Shown here piece by piece: positions 23,560 to 35,243 of a stretch of DNA of 64,000 bases (within the stretch, counting starts at the first letter, position 1; each line of letters opens with the position of its first letter). A program made the position numbers and the translations under genes. The notes beneath the pieces are model-generated. The model was not told the DNA's origin and did no database searches. It saw nothing but the letters and a program-made list of their open reading frames with translations. Source of the DNA: Schistocerca nitens (taxonomy: Eukaryota; Arthropoda; Insecta; Orthoptera; Acrididae); NCBI RefSeq assembly GCF_023898315.1, contig NC_064619.1, forward strand, positions 371,520,150 through 371,584,149, read 5' to 3'.

Positions 23560-23775
23560 AAGGCTCAGTGATGTTACCTGTGATTTAGGGTCTATGAGCA
23601 AAGACCTTGGTAAAGAAGATCATATAGTGTTTGTTGGGCGTTCTGGGAATAGTTTGGACTTTAAAGTCAACTATCAATTGATGATGACATCAAGCACATA
23701 GGTGTGAATGCTGCACACTCAGATGTGAAGATTGTCTCACTCTGAGTAATAAGACAAGCTGTTCTGTCATACATG
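23560..23775 (+). pseudogene. retroelement ORF1 remnant with SGNH-like esterase motif
   Basis: The plus strand reads KEDHIVFVGRSGNSLDFKV and, after a frame change, IDDDIKHIGVNAAHSDVKIV. The 'VFVGGSGNSLD' pattern, a hydrophobic strand and G-x-N type block, is what SGNH-hydrolase domains in CR1-like LINE ORF1s look like. Only one block is clear, so the family call is tentative. It is worn out, with stops on both sides. Confidence 0.45.
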
Positions 23776-26699
23776 AAAATGCAGGGCTTCAGGGAGATTA
23801 CTTGCACAACTAGTTTCTAGAAACACTCATAATAGCCAGAATATTATCTGATCAGTCTCTATGATTTCAAAATTTTTTGAGGTGGCTTCTCAGCAATCAA
23901 TCAATGAAGAAACAGAAAACAGTATCTTCAACCGCACAAAGGGCAACAACCTAAGACATTTTGACCCTCTTACCAAAACATAACAACCTTGTGAAGAAAG
24001 AGCACTAAGCGTCTCACATCACCAAAGAAAATTAAAAAATCTGGAAGTATTCCTACAAATGTGCCACACATAACAGATTATTATTTGTAAGCCATAGAAA
24101 TTGATCAGATCCACCTAGATGGATCCATGTTAGCATTGCATTCCTGTGTGTGTAATTTGAGGAAGAGGATGTGGCTACTCAGTTCCATTATTCAGGGCAA
24201 ATTCATGGCATGAAAAATGGGAGGAAATTTAACAAAGGACATGTTACATGAGAAATTTAATCATTCTCTTAAAATATTCTAACACTATGAATCCAGTTTT
24301 CCTCTACAATGGGGAAGTGACAATTACAGTGACAATGGAGATAAAGGGTGAGAATATATGCAATATAAGATCTTTTACTAAGAAGAGAGCTCTTTCAATA
24401 ATTGGAGTTAAAAATACATTACATTAGTATTGCAAAATTCTTCAGTATATCATCAAAAAGGCAGGAGCACTGCACAATGCAATTACATTTCCAAGAATAG
24501 GTGAAGGACAATTACAAGCATTAGTAGGCACAAAATGAATTACTTCAGTAGGGCAAATGATACCAAACTCCAAGATCACAGCAGCAGTGAGAGACACTGA
24601 ATTTAAATAAACAGCTACTAAATTCTTTTAATTCTTTTCAACAGCAGCTGAAAATCCAAGACCAAATCTTACACGTTTTTTGTGATTCTTGTTTTATTGT
24701 GGTTCACAGCACTTCTTAGGGAATGTGTAATGGACAGAACTAGTCAGCAGAAGTCCTGAAAATGCAGCAGAGATCTGTGTGGATTGCCAGAGGTGAACTC
24801 TGAGTATGGACAATGAAGGCAACAGCTACATAAATACTGAGAGTAGAAACTGACCGACATTAAAAGTTAGTATCTGTTTATATCTTGCTCATAAAAGAAA
24901 ATCAGATTGTAAACCATTACATGTTTTTCTGGAACAAAGTATTTCAGAGAGAAATTAAGACACTAATTTCTTGATTAAACCAAGAAGAGAAAAATCAAGG
25001 AGAAAAGAAAAAAGAATAATGTAACAATATGATAATATGTGAATCAGAATAATGAAACTGGAGCAGTTGTTGCAGAGATTCAAAAAATTTTTCATATGAG
25101 TCAGGTTCTAGACAGGTACTGCCAATTGGGGCATAAATGCATAAGCCTGTCTTTAACTCTTGAGCAGGTGCACCATTTTTTATAACACAAGCTGGAGTGT
25201 GGCATACTTTGTACACATTTAAAGAATAGCTGTTTTTGTGTTACTGAGGTAAACATGTATGAGCAGAATCACAGTTTAACCTTAGTTTTCTAAAACAATG
25301 ATAAAATAAATTTAGATCATATGAGATAATCACTATTTAATTAAACACTAATAAAATAAACTTTCATTATATCACTATTGCTGGGTATGACTGTTGCCTC
25401 ACAGTAATGACCCACTCGAAGTATTAATCAGCACATTTGCATAAGAACCCAGCCAATTACTGATTGAATTGCTAATTATCTCTTAAACAATGGCCTCATT
25501 GTGGGACTGCACCACTAGCTTGGAATCTGTGTCATTTTCTTGCACAGATTATAAATTTTTTTCTCACCTGGCTTTCTGTTTATTGTATACTACCACAGTT
25601 TCTTGTCTGTATGACAGTACTGTTTAGCACTCTGTGAGGTACAGTAATATTGGAGGAGTAGATATGGACACTCAATTATAAAGCAATAATGGAACAGTAC
25701 AATACAATGTTATTTGTGGATGGCACACTTACTACACAGGTGCACCTGCTCGAGGGTTAGTAGTCAACATATGCTGCTGAGGTTGGAAAAGGAAAACCTT
25801 CTTTTAGGGTTTACCAATTCACTCAACATTTATTGGTGAAACAATATATAAGAAGTACATGAAATGACTGTCTTGACAGATAAATAACTGGCAGTTCTTG
25901 GGGACCACATATTAATCTGTGCTGGAATACCTATATTAGTGCTTTATGTAGTCTCCAGAGGCAGCAGTGCAGGTACTGGCTCTGGCATGGAGTCAGTGAT
26001 ACAAGTGGCAAGTACTGTCTTGGGCACATTATTCCATGCCTGCTAGATCTATTGGCATTTGTGGTATGATGATGTTCATTGTAATAAGGCAACAGTATGG
26101 AACTTGGTGCACCATTCACAACAGTCGTTCTCAAAAGTTATGCTGCCCCATACACTTTCTTCATTCTCTGATGGACATCTACTGGTGTTTGTCCTTCAGC
26201 AGCCAAGAAAAGGATTATTAGTTCTTTCTGGAAACAGTTGGTAATAACATCAACACAGTTCACCTTTCTGAATTTACCCCACACACATAAGAAATGCATG
26301 AATGCCACCCTAAACCCTTACCTAAATGTCTGTGCTTGAACACATACCCACACCTGGGTCATGCCAGACTACGTATGTGGTGCAGCTACACACTCAAATG
26401 GAAACTTTCATCACCCCTTATAATACACATTTACAAAAACAGAAGTAAGCAACTGGCCCATAGTTATTGACCCATTTTCATCCTCAGATTGTTCTTTGAA
26501 GTTCTTTAAAAAGTAGCTTATAATAGAATGTTAGTTTCTTTCTGGGAATAACAGCTGCTAATTTTGGTTTCATTAAAGACTGCCATAGAGCAAGCAGTAT
26601 ATAAACTCATTAACTATTAGTTATTGTAGAATCAAATAAGAATAATAAGTCTTTCATGTTTCCTGTGATCTTGCCAAATTATGTTCTGCAAGGGAAATG
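23776..26699. other. intron sequence, no gene recognised
   Basis: About 2.9 kb of AT-rich sequence. Short frames at 24990-25220 and 25930-26240 show nothing I recognise. It may be further decay of the retroelement at 23.5 kb. Confidence 0.5.
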
Positions 26700-27370
26700 G
26701 AAATGTTATGCTATTAAGGTCATCCTCCTTATATGAGGGATGTCAGAAAATGGGCTGCATATCCTCTGAATTATTGAAATATTTGGGAGATCCAGCCATG
26801 CCAAAACTATCATACCTACTATGCAAGACATATGAAACAGGCAAAATAACCTCAGGCTTCAAGTACCACATCATTATGAAATGTTGTACTCATGACCTAT
26901 GGAACAAGTATTAATGTAATGTATTAAGAAACACATAGGAACCCCTACTCCAAAGAAGGCAGGTACTAACAGACATAACAATTACCAAACCATTAGTTTA
27001 ATAATTCATAGTTGCAATATGTTGACTCAATTTAATGGAAAAATTGGTAGAAGTCAAATTCTGAAAAGATGTGGGTGCAGGAGAATTTTAAGAACACCCA
27101 AGGCAATACCGATACTATGATTTATTTTAGAAAATTGGGTTAAGAAATGTGAAGTTATATGATTTATAGATTAAGAAAAAGCTTTTAGCAATATTACCTG
27201 GGAATTCTGAAGGTCAAACAGATAAAGAAACAGGGAGCAAAAAGAATACGCTAGGACAATATATTCTAAGAGAAGAATGAACAGTATACTGACAGTGATA
27301 AACAAATGCCAGTAGTGAATAGAGATGTTGAGGTTGATTAGAAAGTTTGTAATCCTGTGTAATTTATCTA
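26700..27370 (+). pseudogene. LINE reverse transcriptase remnant
   Basis: In the plus frames, LLCKTYETGKITSGFKY is followed by a TQFNGKIGRSQILKRCG stretch and a worn FIDYEKAF-type region near 27160-27190. This is the N-terminal half of a non-LTR RT of the 'LYETG..P.DF...I' type. Stops and frame changes are frequent. No ends were found. Confidence 0.6.
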
Positions 27371-28194
27371 CTTAATTATATCAAAAAATGTAATTAAGGT
27401 CAACCATAATGTGAACAGTTTTTGTAAATGGGTATTGGGACAAATTTTTCTTCACTAGATTTTTTTTCTTTCCCTCCACCTCCATTTCAAAATTAATGGT
27501 GCTGCTTATATTTGGCCTAAAACAGTAGATAGGGCTGTAACTTTGCAGACAGAGAAATAAGACAAGAACAAATAACATTTAAGTGAACACAAGTTTCAGT
27601 GGTGGGAAGAATGATATCATTCCATTATCTGCTGCTCAATAAAATAACACACATCTTTTCTGTTTGAAGCAGTTCTCTCATCAATGTAATAATGTTGATG
27701 ATTTTTTTTCACAGTGATGGATATTCTCTGACACAAACTACAAACATAAAGTAAGGACAGGCAACAATTCACATGCAGATGAATGGTGAGAATTACATAA
27801 ACATTTCTTAAAGTATAAATGATTCACAAAAAATTATTTCGTAGTTTTAGATGTAGTTTGTTATCCATCTGGATGTAGGAAATTTTAATTGTGTATAAAT
27901 ATCCAGAGGATTTTTTATAATTATTTAATGGCTGTGTCTAACAGTCATTATTATCAGTGATGCTTTCATTTTGTACCTAATAATTCAAATAAATCTATTT
28001 GCCAATGTGTTTTAAGACAAACCCTTCTACATCCCCTATTTTTTTTATCTTGCATGTAAAAAGACAAAATATGTAAAGTGTAATTAAGAAAATGTTATTT
28101 GCCTTAATTGTTAAAAATATTATTCTCTTTCTGTCTCTCGTCATTCCTATATCTCATGTATATGATAAAATGGATGATGATAAAGTGAATTGAA
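27371..28194. other. intron sequence, unassigned
   Basis: AT-rich sequence with no coding similarity noticed. Confidence 0.5.
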
Positions 28195-28440
28195 TTGAAT
28201 CTATACTACATCTATGCTGTGCAAACAAAACCACTGAAGTGCATGGCAGATAGTACTTCCCAGTGTACCTGTTATTAGACTTAACATGCAGGATTTCATG
28301 GGTTGTTATGTATCTGTTTTAAAAATTTGCCAGTTCATTTCTTTCTGCCTATCTGTAATGCTCTCCCATGGAATTGGAGAAAAAAAGCCCAACCTGACCA
28401 CTCATGCTGCCTTTCATTCAGCATTGTTTATAAAAAATTT
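28195..28440 (-). mobile_element. 3' end fragment of a CR1-like LINE
   Basis: The plus strand reads tctatactacatctatgctg, then ccactgaagtgcatggcaga, then tgctctcccatgga. The reverse complement matches the 3' end and C-terminal coding region of the LINE at 57360-62340 (60560-60620 and 62245-62335). It is a 5'-truncated piece in the anillin intron, about 300 bp from the PH exon. Confidence 0.75.
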
Positions 28441-28741
28441 ACTGAATTTGGTGACAAATTATTTAAGTTTTTACACAAGTGTTCTTCAACTTCAGTCAGT
28501 TTTCCTATTGCATGTTTGCAATCCATAATTCTAATAATAGAAGGAAAACTAATAAACTAATGTCCCTTTTTTCTTTTGATCTGATGTAATTACATTTTCC
28601 TGGAGACATATTTAATCTCAGCTTAATGTTTGATAACAACAGAAGGTGAAGAAAAGAATTAAAAGGCTAGGACTTGGCATGAATTTTAACTCATTACTTC
28701 AGCTTCTATCGTTATTGCATTTCTTTCAAATGAACTTTTAC
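28441..28741. other. intron sequence beside the PH exon donor
   Basis: No recognisable element. The donor of the exon at 28742-28936 lies at its right edge. Confidence 0.5.
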
Positions 28742-28936
28742 CTTTATATCTTTATCTAATGGGTAATTCCAATAATATAACATATGTTCTTTCAAATAAA
28801 ACCAGTATCTCTGCCATGATCCGGGCAATGAGAATTCTTCAGACAAATTTAGAAATCCTGAATATTCAGCCGTTAGTTTAAGTGATGTTTTGAGCTCCAA
28901 ATCAATTGTGCCAACTAGAGGCGATGAAGGAGGTAC
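28742..28936 (-). CDS. anln: anillin-like gene, exon encoding first half of the PH domain
   Basis: A 195-base, phase-0 exon of 65 codons. The acceptor is TTTTCAG and the donor GTAAAAGT. The peptide runs VPPSSPLVGTIDLELK, then SGFLNLSEEFSLPGSWQRYW, then a segment ending YYWNYPLDKDIK. This is the diagnostic anillin C2/PH junction: known anillins read 'GFLT.FEDVSGFGAWHRRWC.L...ISYWTYPDDE'. The PH domain helps anillin bind phosphoinositides and septins at the furrow. The domain is cut here by a 13825-base intron (28741 down to 14917) that holds a minisatellite and a Gypsy fossil. It differs from typical anillins by EEFSLPGSW in place of EDVSGFGAW, so a divergent paralogue is possible. Confidence 0.9.
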
Positions 28937-29115
28937 CTGAAAAGCAACAAGTTGAGAAAATTAAATATGAACGTGAAAAAAAAAATCCTGTTACTTATAA
29001 AATGTGTTGATCAACAGAGCATTAAAGGAACAAAGCCACAGCACTTGAAGCCACAGACCATTTTACTTCTAAATGTGGATCTTATAGTTTTTTCTGTGAA
29101 AAGAATACCACTCAC

Positions 29116-29289
29116 CTTACGTAGTGGCCAAGGCTTAGAGCAGTGAACATCATGAACTCTCAAATGAAGCTCTCCTGCCGGAGTGAATGAGGAAGTTTTT
29201 ATTCTTTCATGCAAATCTGGGCTAGCCTTCCTCCAACTATTATTTGCTTTTTTACATGAGACTGGACACCCAAAAACTGCCATTGGCAT
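29116..29289 (-). CDS. anln: anillin-like gene, exon linking C2-like strands
   Basis: A 174-base, phase-0 exon of 58 codons between acceptor TTGTATCAG and donor GTGAGT. The peptide starts MPMAVFGCPVSCKKANNSW and ends HDVHCSKPWPLRK. The segment SSFTPAGELHLRVHDV aligns with the 'FALVGSYTLSLSSVG' strand of anillins. The Lys/Ser-rich part before it corresponds to the variable loop of the anillin C2-like domain. The next exon continues VPPSSPLVG, equivalent to 'VPFLSSLEG'. The 179-base intron that follows (28937-29115) holds no recognisable repeat. Confidence 0.85.
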
Positions 29290-29373
29290 CTGATACAAAA
29301 TGAATACTTCAAAATAAAGCTCTTACAGTAGGAATATTAATTCATTCAAACACAAAAGCAATCAAAAAACTAC

Positions 29374-29582
29374 CAATGAGCGAGGTTTTGACTGACATCC
29401 TGGTATCTGTTTTCTCAGTTTCAAACAGTAAACTTGAACTCTTATGGTAAAATCTTTCCGCAGTTCAGTGAATGCATAACATCCTGAGAATCTAATGTGT
29501 CCTTCTTTGGTGTTTGCTTCAGCTTCTGTAGCAAGCACTCTGCCATTGTGCGTCATTAAACATACAAACCATGTTCTCATTT
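29374..29582 (-). CDS. anln: anillin-like gene, exon encoding C2-like strands of the anillin-homology domain
   Basis: A 209-base exon (two bases plus 69 codons). The acceptor is ATTGTTGCAG and the donor GTAGTT. The peptide begins MRTWFVCLMTHNGRVLATEA and contains FTELRKDFTIRVQVYCLKLRKQ. These match the known anillin pattern of a hydrophobic strand, 'VLAT', then 'F.L.D...DF.I.VEVY.L..KK'. The Met is not a start codon: it follows the Glu codon split with the exon at 36972-37127. It ends in phase 0 and is followed by an 84-base intron (29290-29373), the shortest in the gene. Neither this exon nor the small introns beside it carry repeats, unlike the two long introns. Confidence 0.87.
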
Positions 29583-30119
29583 CTGCAACAATGGATGAAA
29601 AAATAATTCAAATGTATTGAGCCACTTATTTTAAAAAAATTGTACACAGTATTCTAATGAACTCTTCGACAGACATAGGCGATATTTAAAACCAGCTGCA
29701 AAAAAGAAAAATACCCTGCTGTGGAAATGTGGGGCTTAGTTTCTTGTCTTGCAGTCAGCTTTACCTATTGTAGCATGACATTAAAATCATTAGACTAATT
29801 GTTTCTTCCATATATATTCTTTCTCCTTACAAGTAATTTAAAAAAAGTTGTATATACAAGTATGTGCTGTTTTGTTTTCTTCCTTACAGTAAGTTTCAAC
29901 AGAAAACAGGAGAGTTTAATTTATGGCTTACTTGCTTATGATTAGAAGATCACTATAGAATCTGAAATGTCTATAAACTATGCAAAACATTGTCACTGCA
30001 GCTGTTGAAATAATTTTTGTTGTGTTGCACAGCATGCGTGGCAACTGAATCATCAAATTCACTGTATGCCACATTTTAGCAGTGGCCAGTCATGTAAGTA
30101 CACAGTTGGTTTCTTGTCA
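29583..30119. other. intron sequence, unassigned
   Basis: Left (3') part of the 7.4-kb anillin intron. AT-rich, nothing recognised. Confidence 0.5.
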
Positions 30120-30870
30120 TGCCCACTTAGAATGCTGTGCAGTAATTGCAGCATAGCTGATATATAACATAGCTGCTTTCATACATTCCCCTGCCTCTTA
30201 TATGGTAGGAAATGCCAGTAATAGGACTGCAGGAGAACGTGATGAGCATGGGTATGGGACAGCTCTTGCACATGGGTCCACCACAAGGGAATAACTGATC
30301 ACACAGGACTGGAAGCAAGATTGGAACAGAGATGGATATAGATATTCAGTAGTATGGGTGAGTGAGTGAGTGATGGAACACAACTTTGGGTGATATGGGT
30401 AGGACATTCCTCATTTAGAGCTTGACAAGAGGTGCTCTAAAGCCCGGTGAAGGAAGCAGTTGAGCTTTTCGAGGCAAGAATGATCAGAGCACTGCTGGGT
30501 GGTGGCTGATAACAGGTTTATTGGAGTTAGAAGAGCAGATGTCACAGGATATCTGTTTGGATGAGGTGGATAGGACACTGTCTACGAATAAAGGATGCGA
30601 TAAGGTTATTGGTATGTTTAAAAAAAACCCTGTTTTTCACTCCAGATGTGGCTACCATGATTGACCAGGGAGAACGGAAGAGATTTTTTGGCATGGGATA
30701 AATACTATAGCTGAAGACCACACCAGGGATAAAATTCCAAAAGCTGTGTGGTACCACATAGGGGTCAACAGTTGTAATGCTCTGCCTCTCAGCACAAAGA
30801 TTATTGTATAGCACAGCAGCTTGTACTCCTGTGTGGTCAAGCATCAGACATGCCAGCAAGCTCAAAACTC
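30120..30870 (-). mobile_element. Penelope-like element remnant with GIY-YIG region
   Basis: The minus-strand reading CKSCPIPM, then ISYHIRGRGMYESSYVIYQL matches, position for position, the CKTCPMH ... TIKGRATCESTHMIYQL linker and GIY-YIG start of the Penelope copies at 37867-39359. Higher coordinates (30542-30865) hold the worn C-terminal RT region (RRQCPIHLIQTDIL). It is a truncated and mutated copy. Confidence 0.7.
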
Positions 30871-32453
30871 AAGCTGATACAATGATGCATACAATCAGAG
30901 GCTAGCTAGAAATTATACCAAGCTAGCAACTCCTAACTCTAAGCCTTATCTCTCCATCCAAACTCTGAAGCCAGAGAAGTTTATTACATGATTGTTAGAG
31001 GAAATTGCAGAACCCACGCGAATTATAAATGGTTGCAAAAACACACTTGACCTCTTAGCCACAAACAATCCAGAGCTAATAGAGAGCATCATGACTGATA
31101 CAGGGATTAGTGATCACAAGGTCGTTGTAGCTAGGCTCAATACTGTTTCTTCCAAATCCACCAGAAACAAACGCAAAATAATTTTATTTAAAAAAGCGGA
31201 TAAAGTGTCACTAGAAGCCTTCCTAAGAGACAATCTCCATTCCTTCTGAACTGACTATGCAAATGTAGACGAGATGTGGCTGAAATTCAAAGATATAGTA
31301 GCAACAGCAATTGAGAGATTCATACCTCATTAATTGGTAGAGATGGAACTGATTCCCCATGGTACACAAAACAGGTCTGAACGCTGTTGCAGAGGCAACG
31401 GAAAAAGCATGCAAAGTTCAGAAGAATACGAAATCCCGAAGATTGGCTACAATTTACAGACGTGCGAAATCTGGCATGGACTTCAATGAGAGATGCCTTT
31501 AATAGGTTCCACAACGAAACATTGTCTCGAAATTTGGTAGAAAATCCGAAGAAATTCTGGTCGTATGTAAAGTACACAAGCGGCAAGACGCAGTCAATAC
31601 CTTCGCTGCGCAGTGCCGATGGTACTGTTACCGATGACTGTGCCGCTAAAGTGGAGTTATTGAACGCAGTTTTCCGAAATTCCTTCACCAGGGAAGATGG
31701 ATGGAATATTCCAGAATTTGAAACACGAACAACTGCTAACATGAGTTTCTTAGAAGTAGATACCTTAGGGGTTGCGAAGCAACTCAAATCGCTTGATACG
31801 GGCAAGTCTTCAGGTCCAGATTGTATACCGATTAGGCTCCTTTGAGATTACGCTGATACAATAGCTCCCTAATTAGCAATCATATACAACCGCTCACTCA
31901 CCGATAGATCTGTACCTACAGATTGGAAAATTGCACAGGTCGCACCAGTGTTTAAGAAGGGTAGAAGGAGTAATCCATCAAACTACAGACCTATATTATT
32001 GGCGTCGATTTGCAGTAGGGTTTTGGAGCATATACTGTATTCAAACATTATGAATTACCTCAAAGGGAACAATCTATTGATATGTAATCAGCATGGTTTC
32101 AGAAAACATCGTTCTTATGCAACGCAGCTAGCTCTTTATTCGCACGAAGTAATGACTGCTATCGACGGGGGATCTCAAGTTGATTCCATATTTCTAGATT
32201 TCCGGAAAGCTTTTGACACCGTTCCTCACAAGTGACTTCTAATCAAGCTGCGGGCCTATGGGGTATCATCTCAGTTGTGCGACTGGATTCGTGATTTCCT
32301 GTCAGGAAGGTCGCAGTTCGTACTAATAGACTGCAAATCATCAAGTAAAACCGAAGTGATATCAGGTGTTCCCCAGGGAAGTGTCCTGGGACCTCTGCTG
32401 TTCCTGATCTATATAAATGACCTGGGTGACAATCTGAGCAGTTCTCTTAGGTT

Positions 32454-35243
32454 ATTTTATTTATTTAGCGTATGGCTAATACAGACATATCATGAAATTA
32501 CATATACATATGTACATATTGACACACAAGAAACTTAAGTTTGTCTTTACAACTGAATATCCAGTCCTTCAATCCAGCGCACTGCATCTGGAGTTGCTAG
32601 CAGGAAATCCTCTTTGGCGCCATGATAGGCTCGAATCCTGCATTCACTGACAATGCGGTGAACAGTCTGGTATGCAGCCCCGCAGCCACAAGCTGGACCA
32701 GGCAGCTTCTTCCACTTAAAGAGAGCATCCCTGCATCGCCCATGGCTGGTACGGATTCTGTTGAGAGTAGACCACGTCTTGCGTGGTAAGTCAAATCCAC
32801 TTGGAAGTTTAGCACCTGAGAAGATGTTATGCAGGTGCACATCTGTCACTGCTTCCCACCGACCTTTCCATTCTTCAAGATGTTTGAAATTCTTAGCAAC
32901 CATGTCAGCAGCATCGCACAGAGTTGGATGACTTGATTTCAGTCTCTTGTGATTTAGAAGTGGCAGGTCGCTATACACGGGTAGGTTAGAATTCCTGGAG
33001 ATCTTGTGGAATTCTCTCATAAGGGCAGTACATCTGCGTAGATCAGGAGGCATTATACCGGTTAACAGTGGAAGCCAATAAACTGGAGTAGATCTGATTG
33101 TGCCAGATATTATGCGCATTTTCGTATTCAGCTGGGTAGCAACAAGCCTTGTATGATGACTATTCATCCCAACAGGTGCACAATACTCAGCACTTGAGTA
33201 TACCAAGCCCAGAGCTGAAGTTCGCAGGGTGGTTGCTGAAGATCCCCAGGTAGTTCCACATAGCTTATGGAGGATGTTGTTTCGAGTCCTCAGCTTATGA
33301 GCTAAGTTAAGAAGGTGTTGTTTGAAGCATAGTGTACGATCCAGGATGACACCAAGATATTTTGGGTTCCAGTTGTGATGAAGAATTCTGCCTCTGAAAC
33401 TTACCTCCAGTTTTACGTTCGCCAACTGGTTATTTAGATGGAAGCAACACACTTCTGTTTTACTCACACTGGGTTGGAGTCTCCAGATTTTGAAGTAATT
33501 GTCTAATGCAGACAGGTCATTGGCTAAAATCTCTTCTGTTGTCTTCATTTCCTGGTGTTTGATGGCTAGAGCCAGGTCATCGGCATAGCAGTATTTTCTG
33601 GACGAAGTGTCAGGTAGATCAGATAGATATAGGTTGAACAGTAAGGGTGAGAGAAATGATCCTTGAGGCAATATGTTGTTCAGCTTCCTCTCCTTACTTA
33701 TGTTGCTTCCAGTGATTACCTGGAACTTCCGATCACTTAGCATGCTGTTAATCAGTCGAGCCATTGTTCTGCAGGGTATGATGCGGAGAAATTTGAAGAT
33801 AAGGCCTTCCCTCCACACAGTGTCGAAGGCGGCAGTTAGATCAACAAATGCCACAGATGTTTTCTGCTTCATTTGGTATCCTGACTCTATGAAGGATGTG
33901 AGAGACAATACTTGGTCGCAGCAGCTACGCCATGGTCTGAAGCCTTCCTGATCAACTGGAACGTTCTCTAAGATAGCGCTACTTATTCTGTTATATATTA
34001 GCCTTTCAAAAAGCTTGTAGCAGCAGCTGAGTAGGGAAATGGGGCGATAGTTTTCTACCTTGTTGCTGGGTTTGCCAGGTTTCAGAACAGATATTATCTT
34101 CACCTTTCTAAACTCAGATGGAAGTTGACCAGTCAGCAGGATGTCAGTGAAGAATTCTGCCAGCCATTTCTTAGCTTTTCCTCCCATATGGATCAGGAAT
34201 TTTGAGTGGATACCATCGAATCCAGGTGCCTTAAGAGGTTTGAGGTCCTTCAGTCCAGAGTCAATGTCTGAAACTGTGAAGGGATGGGTATACTCAGATG
34301 AGGGAGATGCCTTCTTTTTAAGGTCACGAAGCTGTCGCCTGATATGTCTTGTATGTTTCTTGTCAGGAGGTACTCTTGAGGTAGTAATGATGTGGGATGC
34401 AATTTGGTCTGGTGTTACTTTGGAATTTTTTCTGCATGCTGGTGCACTTCCTCCCAGTTTTCTCAGAAGACTCCATGCTTTTCTGCTTGAGTGGGTAAAG
34501 TCCATAGTTTTGACTGTTTCTGCCCATTTCTGCCTCCGAGACATGTCCAAGCTGGACAATAGTTCCGTAGCTATCTCTGGGTCACCACTTTGCTGGAAGT
34601 ATTGGTACAGTGTTTCACTTTCCTCATTCCATCCTGGAACATATTCTTTTTGGTATCCTCTTGGCATACACTTTTTAGCTGTTGCTGTTACTGCACCAAT
34701 GAAGCGTTGATAGTTATTATGTGATGGAGGTATCCATCGAATGGTCTTATCCAGTTCCGTTGAAAACTTCATCCAGTTGGCTTTCTGGAAATTCCATCGA
34801 GCATGCGGAGTTGATCGTATGACAGGAACAGTGCAGCCAATTTGTATTATTACAGGTCTGTGTTGGCTGTGAGGAAAGGCATCTATCACTTTCCTTGTGG
34901 TGTTGATGGGAAAGCCAGTTTCGTTGCAGCTAACAAAGCGTAAGTCAGGATTTGAATCCTTGTCCCAAGCAGCTGACATGAAAGTGCCTTGATCTTTGGC
35001 ATCAAACACTAGATGAAGATTATTCTCTTCGATCCATTCTGCAAGCATGCTCCCATTTTCAACATTTTGAGAGTACTTCCAAAGTTCATGGTGACAATTG
35101 AAGTCTCCTATGTAAATTGCAGGATGTTCTGCTGTGTGTAGGACAAAATCGGGCCATGTTGTTTTGGGTGGTTTGTAAACATTTGTAATAGTAATGCCGT
35201 GCAATTGTATGACAACTGTATGTATATCTGCCTCCACACTTAC
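32454..35243 (-). mobile_element. young 5'-truncated LINE nested in the GTAGAT-tailed LINE
   Basis: This 2790-bp insert is flanked by the 11-bp duplication TCTCTTAGGTT (32443-32453 and 35244-35254). Its 3' end on the minus strand is GCTAAATAAATAAAATAA, an AAAT-type tail. Only a few bases precede the open reading frame at the 5' side, so it is truncated within the endonuclease domain. The insertion postdates the host LINE. Confidence 0.95.
32547..35237 (-). CDS. intact 896-codon LINE ORF2 (endonuclease fragment, RT, C-terminal zinc motif)
   Basis: An unbroken frame of 2691 bases. Residues 1-135 are the C-terminal half of an APE-type endonuclease (IYIGDFNCHHELW at 41-53). The usual SDHRPV motif reads SQHRPV at 124-129, losing a catalytic-motif Asp. 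RT motifs: LKAPGFDGIHSKF (336-348), YRPISLLSCCYKLFERLIY (397-415), FVDLTAAFDTVW (464-475), LPQGS (523-527) and CYADDLALA (550-558). A C-terminal CGCGAAYQTVHRIVSEC (near 850-867) is the zinc-like motif of Jockey-type LINEs. The true start is missing, so the first Met is arbitrary. Clade is not fixed; a Jockey/CR1-supergroup LINE is my best call. It is not a host gene. Confidence 0.92.
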   Translation of the reverse strand: MEADIHTVVIQLHGITITNVYKPPKTTWPDFVLHTAEHPAIYIGDFNCHHELWKYSQNVENGSMLAEWIEENNLHLVFDAKDQGTFMSAAWDKDSNPDLRFVSCNETGFPINTTRKVIDAFPHSQHRPVIIQIGCTVPVIRSTPHARWNFQKANWMKFSTELDKTIRWIPPSHNNYQRFIGAVTATAKKCMPRGYQKEYVPGWNEESETLYQYFQQSGDPEIATELLSSLDMSRRQKWAETVKTMDFTHSSRKAWSLLRKLGGSAPACRKNSKVTPDQIASHIITTSRVPPDKKHTRHIRRQLRDLKKKASPSSEYTHPFTVSDIDSGLKDLKPLKAPGFDGIHSKFLIHMGGKAKKWLAEFFTDILLTGQLPSEFRKVKIISVLKPGKPSNKVENYRPISLLSCCYKLFERLIYNRISSAILENVPVDQEGFRPWRSCCDQVLSLTSFIESGYQMKQKTSVAFVDLTAAFDTVWREGLIFKFLRIIPCRTMARLINSMLSDRKFQVITGSNISKERKLNNILPQGSFLSPLLFNLYLSDLPDTSSRKYCYADDLALAIKHQEMKTTEEILANDLSALDNYFKIWRLQPSVSKTEVCCFHLNNQLANVKLEVSFRGRILHHNWNPKYLGVILDRTLCFKQHLLNLAHKLRTRNNILHKLCGTTWGSSATTLRTSALGLVYSSAEYCAPVGMNSHHTRLVATQLNTKMRIISGTIRSTPVYWLPLLTGIMPPDLRRCTALMREFHKISRNSNLPVYSDLPLLNHKRLKSSHPTLCDAADMVAKNFKHLEEWKGRWEAVTDVHLHNIFSGAKLPSGFDLPRKTWSTLNRIRTSHGRCRDALFKWKKLPGPACGCGAAYQTVHRIVSECRIRAYHGAKEDFLLATPDAVRWIEGLDIQL

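Noticed and set aside
25700-26100. Possible worn Tc1-like remnant
   Set aside because: Only vague nucleotide resemblance; no transposase motif could be read.
34141-34710. Plus-strand ORF of 189 codons
   Set aside because: Shadow of the intact minus-strand LINE ORF.
32547-35237. Host gene of 896 codons
   Set aside because: It has endonuclease and RT motifs, an AAAT tail and a target duplication, so it is a LINE ORF.
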